From contig NZ_LR593886.1 of the NCBI RefSeq assembly GCF_901538265.1, forward strand, positions 8,701,738-8,765,737: DNA of 64,000 bases, read 5' to 3'. Source of the DNA: Gemmata massiliana. GTDB taxonomy: Bacteria > Planctomycetota > Planctomycetia > Gemmatales > Gemmataceae. A model generated the notes under the pieces. It did no database searches. It was not told the origin of the DNA and saw nothing but the letters and a program-made list of their open reading frames with translations. Positions 24,267-33,027 of this stretch are shown one piece after another; positions within the stretch are counted from its first letter, which is position 1, and every line of letters begins with the position of its first letter. The translations under genes were made by a program, and so were the position numbers.

Positions 24267-25375
24267 AGGTGGGCACCGTGAGGGAGCGGGGCAGAAGACC
24301 GGTTGAGGGACCAGACGACCGGACGGGCGAGCACGGGGCACGCGGTCAGCGCGCGCACGACGGTTCCGGTGAGTGCGGGCGAGCGCAGCACACGCGAAAC
24401 GATCCGGCACACGCGCTGGCGCCCACCGATCACGCGGTGGTACGCGCGTTCCCACTCCCGGCCGAGCGAATCGCTCCAGTGGTGCACAGCACGTGCCGCG
24501 ATCGGCGCAACGGCCGCGGCGGATGCGACCGCCCAGGCCATCCCCTCACCGGTGAACGGCTCGACGTAACCCGCCGCGTCGCCGATCGCGAACCAGCGCT
24601 CACCGGCCAGTTTGTTGGCGCGCCGAGTGAGCGCCGGAGTTCCCTTCCAGGGGAGATCCGCAATTCCCGGTACGCACGGCCAACCGACTTCGTTCAAAAT
24701 GCTTTCTGCGGCGCACCCAAGCCCCCCGCGCGACTTCACGAACGCCACATCGAACGCCGCCGCGACATCGAGCCGCCCGTCCTCGACGCGCACCAGTCCG
24801 ACGTACCCCCCGCGCCCCGTCGCCATGAAGGTCGTGCCGGGTCTGAAGTGCGCGGGAACGAGGTCGGCGGGGACGATCACCCCCGCCCCGATACGTGAAC
24901 CGGCTTCCGGTGTCGCCTCGCGGCCCGCAAGCCCGGTGGCAACGATCACGACCTTCGCGCGAACCGGTTGCTCGTACTCCTGCACGGTGACTGTTGCGAA
25001 ATCCGGGCACGTGCTTTCAATTCTTGCGACCGCGCCCTCACGGAACTGCGCGCCGGCCTTCACCGCTTCCCGCACGAGCGTAAGGTCGAACGCTTCGCGC
25101 GACAGCGACACCCCGCCGGGCAACTTCACCGACGCCGAACGCGCCCCAGCTCCGATGGTCACGTTGTGAAGTGGAACGCCGCTCGCCACGGCGTGCCCGA
25201 GTCCGAGTCGCTTGAGGGTCGTGATGGCCGCGCCGTTAATGCAGCACCCACACACCTTCGGGCGCGGGAATCGCGCCTTGTCCACCAACAGAACCGAGTG
25301 CCCCCGGCGCGCCAGCTCGCGTGCGGCCACCGCGCCCGCGGGTCCGGCGCCGATGACCACCACATCGAGCGTCAT
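24263..25375 (-). CDS. FAD-dependent oxidoreductase (geranylgeranyl-reductase-like)
   Basis: A 370-residue flavoprotein from ATG 25375. The Rossmann motif VVIGAGPAGAVAARELARRG is at the N-terminus, followed by PRPKVCGCCING, a GGR-family cysteine-rich segment; GDAAGYVEPFTGEGMAWAV is the second FAD contact. ATGA overlaps join it to genes on both sides. In a polyketide operon it likely hydroxylates or reduces the released product, by analogy with SrsC or with geranylgeranyl reductases; which reaction is undetermined. Confidence 0.85.
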   Translation of the reverse strand: MTLDVVVIGAGPAGAVAARELARRGHSVLLVDKARFPRPKVCGCCINGAAITTLKRLGLGHAVASGVPLHNVTIGAGARSASVKLPGGVSLSREAFDLTLVREAVKAGAQFREGAVARIESTCPDFATVTVQEYEQPVRAKVVIVATGLAGREATPEAGSRIGAGVIVPADLVPAHFRPGTTFMATGRGGYVGLVRVEDGRLDVAAAFDVAFVKSRGGLGCAAESILNEVGWPCVPGIADLPWKGTPALTRRANKLAGERWFAIGDAAGYVEPFTGEGMAWAVASAAAVAPIAARAVHHWSDSLGREWERAYHRVIGGRQRVCRIVSRVLRSPALTGTVVRALTACPVLARPVVWSLNRSSAPLPHGAHL

Positions 25376-26088
25376 TCCCGGCTCCACGACAACAGAAAGC
25401 GCGAGGGAAACTTGCTGCGTGCGGTCGCACCGACAAGCCCCGCGCGCTCGGCGAGCGCGAGTGCTTCGGCGGGGGTGAACGCCGAGCGCACCGACGCGGG
25501 GCCGTCGAACCACACCACCCGCGACCCGGTGAGCACGCGACACGCGGCCCACACCGCACAGTAGTTGAACCGCGAGCGCAGCAAATCATTCACTAACACG
25601 AGTGCGCCCGCAGCGCTCTTCATGTTCGCGAGGAGCGTGATGGCGTCGTCTTCGCTCAAGTGGTGCAGAAAGAGCGAGCACGTGACGACATCGAAACCGT
25701 TCGGTAACGGGTCGCGTAGCGCGTCGTGAACGAAGAACCGGGCCGCGCTCGGGTGCCGCGAAGCTTCTTCGATCGCGGTCGGACTCACATCGCACCCGGC
25801 CACTTCGATCGAAACGCTCGCGCGTTCGGCCCGCGCGAGCAACTTGCGTGGAACGTCCCCGCTACCCGTCGCCACATCCAGCACGCGGACCGTGCGCTTG
25901 AGCCGTCCAGATAGGTTCGCGATTGCGGGCCACAGCACGCCCACACTGTTACTGAAGCGATTGAGCCGGACCAAGCCCGCGAGCGCGCGCCGGTGCTCGG
26001 TCGGGTCGATGGCGGGATCGTCCATCAATTCCGGGATGCGATCGCGCGTGTGCAAGCGGGACAAGAACACCGTCACGGCTCCGGACAT
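25372..26088 (-). CDS. Class I SAM-dependent methyltransferase
   Basis: A 238-residue methyltransferase, read from ATG 26088. Motif I is VLDVATGSGDVPRKLL, the acidic motif II is VAGCDVSPTAIEEA, and motif III/IV is FDVVTCSLFLHHL. It resembles the small-molecule O- or C-methyltransferases accompanying bacterial type III polyketide synthases. First gene of the three-gene operon; its stop overlaps the oxidoreductase start (ATGA). Likely substrate is the phenolic or pyrone product; this is inferred only from context. Confidence 0.82.
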   Translation of the reverse strand: MSGAVTVFLSRLHTRDRIPELMDDPAIDPTEHRRALAGLVRLNRFSNSVGVLWPAIANLSGRLKRTVRVLDVATGSGDVPRKLLARAERASVSIEVAGCDVSPTAIEEASRHPSAARFFVHDALRDPLPNGFDVVTCSLFLHHLSEDDAITLLANMKSAAGALVLVNDLLRSRFNYCAVWAACRVLTGSRVVWFDGPASVRSAFTPAEALALAERAGLVGATARSKFPSRFLLSWSRE

Positions 26089-26136
26089 GGGCCGGGGTAT
26101 TGTAAGGCGGGACGCGACTCTGGCGGGGAAAAGAAG

Positions 26137-26205
26137 CCACCCGCTCGTTAACACTCGCGGTTCGCCTTAGCGCTTGGCGAACCGCGAGTGTTAACGAGCG
26201 GGTGG
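26137..26205. repeat. Perfect 30-bp inverted repeat between operons
   Basis: Arms 26137-26166 and 26176-26205 are perfectly complementary over 30 bases with a 9-base loop (TTAGCGCTT). The stem begins CCACCCGCTCGTTAACACTC. It lies between the 3' end of the trehalase gene and the 5' end of the methyltransferase gene, both on the minus strand, so it may terminate the trehalase transcript. There is no T-run after it. Confidence 0.9.
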
Positions 26206-26234
26206 GGAATCCCTTGCTGATGTCGCCCTTGCAC

Positions 26235-27575
26235 TCAGCCGCGTTGGAGTGCGCGGGCGAAGTCCACGAACACGCCGTTGGTCCAGCCGAAGCCCTCGAT
26301 CAATCCGTACAGTCCGTGTTCCGGTTCGCGGTGCGGTTCGGCCACGTTGTACTTCTCCACCAGCGTGCCGGACGCGGCAAAGGCGTGCGCACACGTGTCG
26401 CACCACCGGCGCCGGACCTCGTTCGCTTCGGCCGTGAACCCGTAGCGGTCCAGACCCGACACCACGATCCACTGCAACGGCGCCCAGCCGTTCGGGTACG
26501 CCCACTGCCGCCCCGGGAACGAGTCCAGCGACGTGACCAGCCCGCCCGGGAGCAGGAACCGCGGGAACCACCGCGACACCATCTCGTTGGCCTGATCCTG
26601 CGTCGCGAGCCCGGCCCACATCGGGTAGAACGCCGCGAGCGTCGGGAGCGGCGAGCGCGCCTCGGCCTTCCAGTCGAAGTCGCAGAAGAGCCCGCGGTCC
26701 GCGTCCCACATCAGCTCGCGCATCGTCGCGGCGCGCGCGTCCGCGGCCTCGCGCCAGTAGTTCGCTTCCGTGGTCGCTCCGAGGCGCGTCATCGCCTCAG
26801 CGAAGTCCCGCTCGCGCGTGTAGAGGATGCTGTTGAGGCACACCGGCAGGAAGTCCATCCAGCGCCCGGCTTCGGAGCCGGGGCGGTCGCCGTCGCACCG
26901 CGTCGAGTGGTCCCAGCCGCTCTCGCACGACGCGAGGAAGTGACTGTAGTTGATGTCGTGGTACCGCGAAAGCCCGCGATACTTCCGGCGCTCGTGCGGG
27001 TGTTTTTCACCCAGCCAGCAGGTCTCGTGCTCGCGGACGCCCAGGCGCGTCATGTGGCGCAGGTACTCGTCCGCGTCGGCATCGCCGCGCGCCACCTTGA
27101 TGTCATACGCGAGTTTGGCGAGTTTGGTGAAGAACGGCGGCTGGCTGCGGGAGGTGAAGTAGTACCGGGTGCCGTTCGGGACGAACCCGAAGCGCTCGAC
27201 CAGCGCGGCCATGTTCTCGGCCAGATCGAACACGAGCCACTCGTGCATCGTGCCGACCAATCCCAGCGCGCTGAAGTAGCTGTCCCAGTAGTACATCTCC
27301 TGGAACAGCGGGCGCACCGGGTCCACGGACGGAACGAGGTACGCTCGCGGGAGCCCGATGAGCGTCCCTTCGTCGTGCGGGTGGAACCGGAACAGCCGGT
27401 CCCAGAACCCCGTGATGTAGTCGAGAACCGGCCGGTAATCGGGGAGCTCGGGCGTCGCCATCGGACCCTCGGCCGCGACTTCGATCACTTCGAGGGCCGG
27501 GGCCGTATCTTCGCCGCGCGCACCCCGCCGCTCCGTGTCGCGCGCCCGGAGCGTCATTACACCGCCGTCTTCCAT
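26235..27575 (-). CDS. GH37-type alpha,alpha-trehalase
   Basis: A 446-residue (alpha/alpha)6-barrel glycosidase. Segments match GH37 signatures: QEMYYWDSYF (signature 1) and RQWAYPNGWAPLQW (signature 2, with Ala where Asp is usual). The catalytic pair can be placed by alignment memory: Asp in SCESGWDHSTR and Glu in LVEKYNV. It would hydrolyse trehalose to two glucoses. No signal peptide is seen, so it is probably cytoplasmic. ATG 27575 follows AAGGAG and lies 9 bp after the GlgX stop, so the two glucan genes form an operon. Confidence 0.82.
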   Translation of the reverse strand: MEDGGVMTLRARDTERRGARGEDTAPALEVIEVAAEGPMATPELPDYRPVLDYITGFWDRLFRFHPHDEGTLIGLPRAYLVPSVDPVRPLFQEMYYWDSYFSALGLVGTMHEWLVFDLAENMAALVERFGFVPNGTRYYFTSRSQPPFFTKLAKLAYDIKVARGDADADEYLRHMTRLGVREHETCWLGEKHPHERRKYRGLSRYHDINYSHFLASCESGWDHSTRCDGDRPGSEAGRWMDFLPVCLNSILYTRERDFAEAMTRLGATTEANYWREAADARAATMRELMWDADRGLFCDFDWKAEARSPLPTLAAFYPMWAGLATQDQANEMVSRWFPRFLLPGGLVTSLDSFPGRQWAYPNGWAPLQWIVVSGLDRYGFTAEANEVRRRWCDTCAHAFAASGTLVEKYNVAEPHREPEHGLYGLIEGFGWTNGVFVDFARALQRG

Positions 27576-27584
27576 CACGTCTCC

Positions 27585-29741
27585 TTATACGCGCCGGGCG
27601 GCCCTGTGGAGAGCCGCGACTTCCGTGTTCGGGGCCGTTTCCGGCCTGGTACGGAATACCGCCAGCGTGTGGTCCTTTAACTCGTACTTCGTTCCCCCGG
27701 CGTGGGTTGCGACCGAAATGTTATCGTCGGCCGTGTCGAACATCAGCTCCCACACGTGCTCCGGATTGGTTACGGGAAGCACGAACCGGACCGCTTTTTG
27801 CCCCGCGTTCATGAGAACCAAAAGCGTGTCCCCGACGATCGGCTCGCCGCACTCGTCGGTTTCACGGATCAGGTCGCCTGCCAATCGCATGCCAAGAGAC
27901 TTGTGCGGCTCCTCCCATTCGGCGTCGGTCAGCTCGTGCCCGTTCGGGCGAAACCACGATACGTCCGCCACGCCCTCGCCGCGGATCGGGCGCCCCTGGA
28001 AAAACGTTCGCCGCTGGAGAACGGGCTGGTTGCGCCAGATTTGCGCGACGGCCCGCGCGAATGTCAGGAATTCGCGGTCCGCAACGTCCCAGTCGAGCCA
28101 GGTTAGCTCGTTGTCCTGGCAGTACGTGTTGTTGTTCCCCTGTTGCGTGTGGCCGAATTCGTCCCCGGCCAAAATCATCGGCACGCCCTGACTCAGCATC
28201 AGCGTTGCGAACATGTTTCGGCGCTGGCGTGCGCGCCGGGCGACCACCTTGGGATCGTCCGTTGGCCCCTCGTGCCCGCAGTTCCAGTTGCGGTTGTCGT
28301 TGTGCCCGTCGCGGTTGTCCTCGCCGTTCGCCAGATTGTGTTTCTGCTCGTAGCTCACCAGATCCCGCAATGTGAACCCGTCGTGACAGGTCACGAAGTT
28401 GATGCTCGCGTAGGGCCGGCGCCCGGTGCGCTCGTAGAGGTCGCCGGACCCGGTGAGCCGGTGCGCGAGTTGCCGCGTGGGGACATCTCGCCCGCCCCAG
28501 AACCCGCGGACCGCGTCGCGGTACTCGCCGTTCCACTCGGTCCAGCCCACCGGGAAGTTACCGACCATGTACCCGCCCGGGCCAATGTCCCACGGCTCGG
28601 CGATCAGCTTCACGCGCGACAGTACGGGATCTTGATGGATGATGTCAAAGAACGAGCCGAGCTTGTCGACCTCCGCCAACTCGCGCGCGAGCGTGGGCGC
28701 GAGGTCGAAGCGGAACCCGTCGACGTGCATCCCCTCGACCCAGTACCGCAGACTGTCCATCACGAGTTGTAGAACACGCGGGTGGCGCATGTTGGGGCTG
28801 TTCCCGCACGCGGTGAAGTCCATGTAGTAGCGCGGGTGCTCGGGCGAGAGGAAGTAGTAGCTCGGGTTGTCCAGCCCGCGGAACGAAAGCGTCGGCCCCA
28901 TCTGGTTGCCCTCGGCGGTGTGGTTGTACACCACGTCGAGGATCACCTCGATCCCGATCGAGTGCAGCGAGCGTACCATCGACTTGAACTCGCGCACCGC
29001 GGCACTCGGGTCGCGCGGGTTCGTGCTGAAGCGCGGGTCCGGCGCGAAGAACCCGAGCGTGTTGTAGCCCCAATAGTTCGACAACCCCTTATCCATCAGG
29101 TGCCGGTCGTCCGCGCGGTAGTGAACCGGGAGCAGTTCCACCGCGGTTACATTGAGCTTCTTCAGGTGATCGAGCGCGGCCTCGGCGCTGATACCGGCGT
29201 ATGTCCCGCGCATGTGATCGGGCACGCCGGGCATCCGCTTGGTGAAACCCTTCACGTGCAGTTCGTAAATGAACGTCTCGTGCCACGGACGGGCCGGGCG
29301 GCGATCGGCTCCCCACGTGAAGGCCGTATCGATGACGGTCGCGAGCGGGGCGAACGCCGAGCTGTCGCGGTTATCGAACGTGGTGTCGTCCTGGCCGATG
29401 GTGTAGCCGAAGAGCGCGTCGTGCCACGTCAGTTCGCGCCCGACGGCTTTCGCGTAGGGATCAAAGAGGAGTTTGTTTGCGTTGAACCGCGCGCCGCGTT
29501 CCGGTTCATACGGGCCGTGCGCGCGAATCCCGTAGAGTTGCCCCGGAAGCGCGTCGGGTAAGTAGCAGTGCCACACCTGGTCCGTGCGCTCGCGCAGAGG
29601 GATGCGCTGTTCGATCAGCCCCGGGCCGTTGAACAAGCACAGATCGATCGCGGTCGCGTTCTCACTGAAGATGGCGAAGTTCACTCCCACTCCGTCCCAC
29701 GTCGCTCCCAATGGGTACGGGCGCCCCGGCCATACTCGCAT
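27585..29741 (-). CDS. glgX: Glycogen debranching enzyme GlgX (GH13 isoamylase type)
   Basis: A 718-residue enzyme with the usual length for GlgX. An N-terminal CBM48 domain (GVNFAIFSENATAIDLCLF) precedes the GH13 barrel: region I DVVYNHTAEG, region II GFRFDLAPTLA (nucleophile Asp), region III LIAEPWD (acid Glu), region IV FVTCHDGFTLRD. NLANGEDNRDGHNDN is characteristic of isoamylases and GlgX. It hydrolyses alpha-1,6 branches of limit dextrins. Together with the downstream trehalase it points to a storage-glucan/trehalose turnover operon. Confidence 0.95.
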   Translation of the reverse strand: MRVWPGRPYPLGATWDGVGVNFAIFSENATAIDLCLFNGPGLIEQRIPLRERTDQVWHCYLPDALPGQLYGIRAHGPYEPERGARFNANKLLFDPYAKAVGRELTWHDALFGYTIGQDDTTFDNRDSSAFAPLATVIDTAFTWGADRRPARPWHETFIYELHVKGFTKRMPGVPDHMRGTYAGISAEAALDHLKKLNVTAVELLPVHYRADDRHLMDKGLSNYWGYNTLGFFAPDPRFSTNPRDPSAAVREFKSMVRSLHSIGIEVILDVVYNHTAEGNQMGPTLSFRGLDNPSYYFLSPEHPRYYMDFTACGNSPNMRHPRVLQLVMDSLRYWVEGMHVDGFRFDLAPTLARELAEVDKLGSFFDIIHQDPVLSRVKLIAEPWDIGPGGYMVGNFPVGWTEWNGEYRDAVRGFWGGRDVPTRQLAHRLTGSGDLYERTGRRPYASINFVTCHDGFTLRDLVSYEQKHNLANGEDNRDGHNDNRNWNCGHEGPTDDPKVVARRARQRRNMFATLMLSQGVPMILAGDEFGHTQQGNNNTYCQDNELTWLDWDVADREFLTFARAVAQIWRNQPVLQRRTFFQGRPIRGEGVADVSWFRPNGHELTDAEWEEPHKSLGMRLAGDLIRETDECGEPIVGDTLLVLMNAGQKAVRFVLPVTNPEHVWELMFDTADDNISVATHAGGTKYELKDHTLAVFRTRPETAPNTEVAALHRAARRV

Positions 29742-29776
29742 GAGAATCTCCCGCGTCGAGTTCTATCCGCGTTCGT

Positions 29777-29909
29777 GTAGGTCGGGCTGTGCCCGACGTC
29801 TGCGACTGAAAACCGCGTCGGGCGCGGCTCAGCCAAAGCGCCTTTGGTCTTCGTAGCGCCCGACATCTACGGAATCCCTATAAGCTGTGTCGGGCACAGC
29901 CCGACCTAC
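29777..29909. repeat. Nested palindromic element upstream of glgX
   Basis: Outer arms 29777-29797 and 29889-29909 (GTAGGTCGGGCTGTGCCCGA...) match perfectly over 21 bases. Each arm is itself a small hairpin (TCGGGCTGTGCCCGA), and an inner pair (GTCGGGCGC / GCGCCCGAC) lies between. The element occupies most of the gap between glgX and the following membrane-protein gene. Confidence 0.85.
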
Positions 29910-30121
29910 TCGACGTTGCTACACGACCACAGTTCTGCATCCGGGAGCTGGAAAATCTCCCGCGTCGAATGTCGCTCCCGGCGCGTGCAATAAGCGAATT
30001 CGGTACCAGTAATCCGGCAATTCCGCTCCAGTCGATGGCACGGGTCGTGCAGAGCTTTCGGGCGACCACATGGTCACAGACTGCCCTCGTCACTCCTACC
30101 TTACACACCCAAGAAGGTCAC

Positions 30122-30817
30122 ATGGCCACTACTGAGCCAATCAAGATGGAAGACGTCGCCGGCGTGCGGAGCCGGATCTCTTGGCCCGCGGTCCTCGCTG
30201 GGGCCGTTCTCGCGGTCGCGACCAACCTCGTGCTCACCCTATTCTTCGCGGCCATCGGGCTGACTGTTGCCGAAGCGGGAGTTCGCGCCAACGCGGTCGG
30301 TGCCGGCGCCCTGATCGCGTGCCTCCTGAGCATCATCGTGTCGCTGTTCGTCGGCGGGTGGGTGAGCACGCAACTAACCGCAGGCGAAACCGAGCGCGAA
30401 TCCGTGCTGTACGGCATCCTGACGTGGGCCGTCGTGGTCGGGTTCTCGCTCGCGCTCGTCGGCATGGGAGCGCGGGCCGGGTACTTCGCGTTCGTAGGCG
30501 GTGCGATGGTCGCACAACAATCACCGGCCGTGCAGAACTGGGAAGAAGCGGCCCGAAACGCCGGGGTGTCCCAGGAGCGCATCGACGCGGCCAAAGCAGC
30601 GATCGACCCGAACCGGGCGCGCGAGATCGCGAACGATCCAGTTGCACAAAAGCGTGCGGAAGAGGCCGCAGTCGGTGCGTCGTGGGCCGCGCTCGTCGGC
30701 GTGCTGCTCTCGATGGCGTCTGCGATCGGCGGCGCGATGTGCGGGCGCGGGACCGCGTTCCGGCTGATCCCGAGCGGGCACACCGTGGTTCAGCGCCGGG
30801 AAGTCATTGTCTCGTGA
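30122..30817 (+). CDS. Four-helix membrane protein, unknown function
   Basis: A 231-residue protein from ATG 30122, preceded by GAAGG. Predicted helices lie at about 20-45, 55-80, 92-118 and 185-208. A soluble Ala/Glu-rich helical stretch (about 125-180, NWEEAARNAGVSQERIDAAK) sits between helices 3 and 4. The first pair of helices is Gly/Ala-rich, as in 'glycine-zipper-like' membrane families seen in Gammaproteobacteria and planctomycetes. No catalytic motif. Family not recognised with confidence. Confidence 0.65.
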   Translation: MATTEPIKMEDVAGVRSRISWPAVLAGAVLAVATNLVLTLFFAAIGLTVAEAGVRANAVGAGALIACLLSIIVSLFVGGWVSTQLTAGETERESVLYGILTWAVVVGFSLALVGMGARAGYFAFVGGAMVAQQSPAVQNWEEAARNAGVSQERIDAAKAAIDPNRAREIANDPVAQKRAEEAAVGASWAALVGVLLSMASAIGGAMCGRGTAFRLIPSGHTVVQRREVIVS

Positions 30818-30997
30818 TTGGGAAGGCCGCTCGTCATCGTAATCGGGGCCGGGCACGTGTTCGCACTCGTTCCACGGGATTCTGTTCCGCGGTTAGAGAG
30901 GCGAACCGGTGCCCGGCTCTCACGTTATTCGGCACAGTGGTTGCGGACCGTTACACTTCCGCCCTTCTCCTTCTTGTTCTCACATTGATCGCGAGCC

Positions 30998-32512
30998 ATG
31001 CCTACTACCACGAGTTCCGTTTGGTCACTCGATAATCCCATTCGGACCGGCGCCCCTCTCGCTGGAAACACGCGCTACGACGTCGGCGTGATCGGCGGCG
31101 GTATTGCGGGTTTAACGACTGCGTATCTGCTCGCTTGCGAGGGTAAGTCGGTCGTGGTTCTCGACGCCAAGCCCGCCGTTGCGGGCGGAGAGACAGAATT
31201 CACCACCGCACACCTCGCGTGGGTCATTGACGACCGGTTCGCCCGCGTCGCATTGATTCGCGGCGATGAAACGGCGCGACTCGCGGCCAAAAGTCATCTG
31301 ACGGCGATCGATCTCATCGAAGAAATAATCAAACGCGAAAACATCGCCTGCGATTTCCGGCGAACGGACGGCTATTTGTTCCCCGGAACCGACGGCAACG
31401 ATATCATTCGCGACGAAGTTGTCACGCTCACGCGACTCGGGCTCATTTTCGAGCGCGTGGACCACGTCCCGTTCCCTGCCGTTGCGACCGGCCCCGCGCT
31501 CCGGTTCCCCGACAACGGCCAGTTCCACCCGCTGAAGTATCTGAGCGATATCGCCGGGCTGATTCGCAAAAAGGGCGGCGTGATTCACACCGATACGCAG
31601 GTAGTGAAGGTGGAGAACGGCTCGCCCTGTGTTGCGCACACGAAGTTGGGCCACACAGTCACTGCGGGCGCGATTGTCATCGCGACCAACACACCGTTCG
31701 ATGCGGGGCCGTCGCTCCACTTCAAACTCGCGGCTTATGTGACCTACGCGATCGCACTGGAAGTTCCCGCAGGGCACGTATCTCCGGCGCTCTTCTGGGA
31801 CACCGAAGACCCGTACCACTACGTCCGCACCGCACACGGAACTGACGCAGAGTTCCTCATTGTCGGCGGCGAGGATCACAAGACCGGTCAGGCGCAGGAT
31901 CAGCAAGAACGCTGGGAGCGGCTCGAAGCGTGGGCGCGAAAGCGATTCCCGGAATCCGGTCCCGCTCGACACCACTGGTCCGGGCAGGTGTTCGAGACGC
32001 CCGACGGGTTGGGGTTAATCGGGCGGGCACCGGGCTTCCGCGACAATCTCTATGTGATTACTGGCGATTCCGGGATGGGCATGACGCACGGCACCCTGGG
32101 GGCACGGCTCGTGTCCGATCTGATTCTCGGCCGGACGAACGAGTTCGCCGGAGTTTACTCCCCCTCGCGCTGGATGCCCGGTGCGCTCAAAACGCTGCTC
32201 GAAGAGAACGCGAACCTCGCGGCTCAGTACGGCGACTGGCTTACAGGTGGCGAGGTGAAATCGGCGTCCGAGATCCCGAACGGGCACGGCGCGATCATTC
32301 GACACGGTTTGAGTAAGAGCGCGGTCTACAAGGACGATAAGGGGCAGGTCCACGAGATGTCTGCGGTGTGTCCCCACCTAGGGGGCATCGTGCAGTGGAA
32401 CCCGGGCGAAAAATCCTGGGACTGCCCGTGTCACGGTTCGCGGTTCAGTTGCAAAGGCGATGTGCAACATGGCCCCGCCGTCGAGGGGCTAAAAGCAATC
32501 GAGAAGACCTAA
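30998..32512 (+). CDS. FAD-dependent oxidoreductase with C-terminal Rieske [2Fe-2S] domain
   Basis: A 504-residue fusion. Residues about 25-380 form a DadA/glycine-oxidase-like flavoprotein (DVGVIGGGIAGLTTAYLLA; VITGDSGMGMTHGTLGARL). The C-terminal 100 residues are a Rieske domain with CPH (458-460) and CPCH (476-479), the CxH...CxxH ligand set. This architecture is known from DAO-family oxidoreductases that pass electrons through an attached Rieske centre. The physiological substrate is unknown. The gene stands alone with about 180 bp upstream in which I see nothing else. Confidence 0.88.
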   Translation: MPTTTSSVWSLDNPIRTGAPLAGNTRYDVGVIGGGIAGLTTAYLLACEGKSVVVLDAKPAVAGGETEFTTAHLAWVIDDRFARVALIRGDETARLAAKSHLTAIDLIEEIIKRENIACDFRRTDGYLFPGTDGNDIIRDEVVTLTRLGLIFERVDHVPFPAVATGPALRFPDNGQFHPLKYLSDIAGLIRKKGGVIHTDTQVVKVENGSPCVAHTKLGHTVTAGAIVIATNTPFDAGPSLHFKLAAYVTYAIALEVPAGHVSPALFWDTEDPYHYVRTAHGTDAEFLIVGGEDHKTGQAQDQQERWERLEAWARKRFPESGPARHHWSGQVFETPDGLGLIGRAPGFRDNLYVITGDSGMGMTHGTLGARLVSDLILGRTNEFAGVYSPSRWMPGALKTLLEENANLAAQYGDWLTGGEVKSASEIPNGHGAIIRHGLSKSAVYKDDKGQVHEMSAVCPHLGGIVQWNPGEKSWDCPCHGSRFSCKGDVQHGPAVEGLKAIEKT

Positions 32513-32565
32513 TTTCTGGCGCCCCAGCAATATCGAAAATAGTGTAAAAATATCCACATATACTC

Positions 32566-32595
32566 TTGAAGCCACAAACGCCACTGTGGTATAGT
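32566..32595 (+). promoter_or_regulatory. Candidate sigma70-type promoter
   Basis: TTGAAG (32566-32571) and TATAGT (32590-32595) are separated by 18 bases, in the AT-rich part of the 32513-33027 gap. The next gene in this direction starts at 33028, over 400 bases away, so it would produce either a long leader or a separate RNA. Confidence 0.4.
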
Positions 32596-32829
32596 CAGGC
32601 TATTCCCACACAATCCGTGAGCAGCGACCTATGGATTTGATGCGCACGCGACTCGTTTTCGGAGAAATCGGGAGAAAATGGCTAACAGTGTTAGCCCGTT
32701 AATAGCGGCGAATCTCAATTTCCTCAGCGAAAACGCGAATCGGGCACCGTCCGGCCCAAAGTGTTAGCAATTGTTAGCCGTGCGAGGCGAGGGGCACAAA
32801 CCCACTCGTTGGTACTCGCGATTCACCTT

Positions 32830-32858
32830 GGCGAACGGCCGGGGTGAGCCGGCCGGTG
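32830..32858. repeat. Single copy of the 29-base element seen at 7577-7668
   Basis: The sequence GGCGAACGGCCGGGGTGAGC through GGCCGGTG matches the arm at 7640-7668 (read on the other strand) at about 26 of 29 positions. Here the element is single and non-coding. The rest of the 32513-33027 gap holds no supported gene. Confidence 0.6.
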
Positions 32859-33027
32859 AAAAGGCTCCGAGCCTGAGCAATTGGCACGGCACGATGCCTC
32901 AAGTCCGGAAGACTCGTTACGACGCATTGGTCCGTCACGAGAACACCCAAATGTCGCGTGCATTTGTTGTTCGGTCGACTGGCGCGGAGTCACAGCGCGA
33001 GCTATTCTTCCCCGATGGGGGAAGTGT

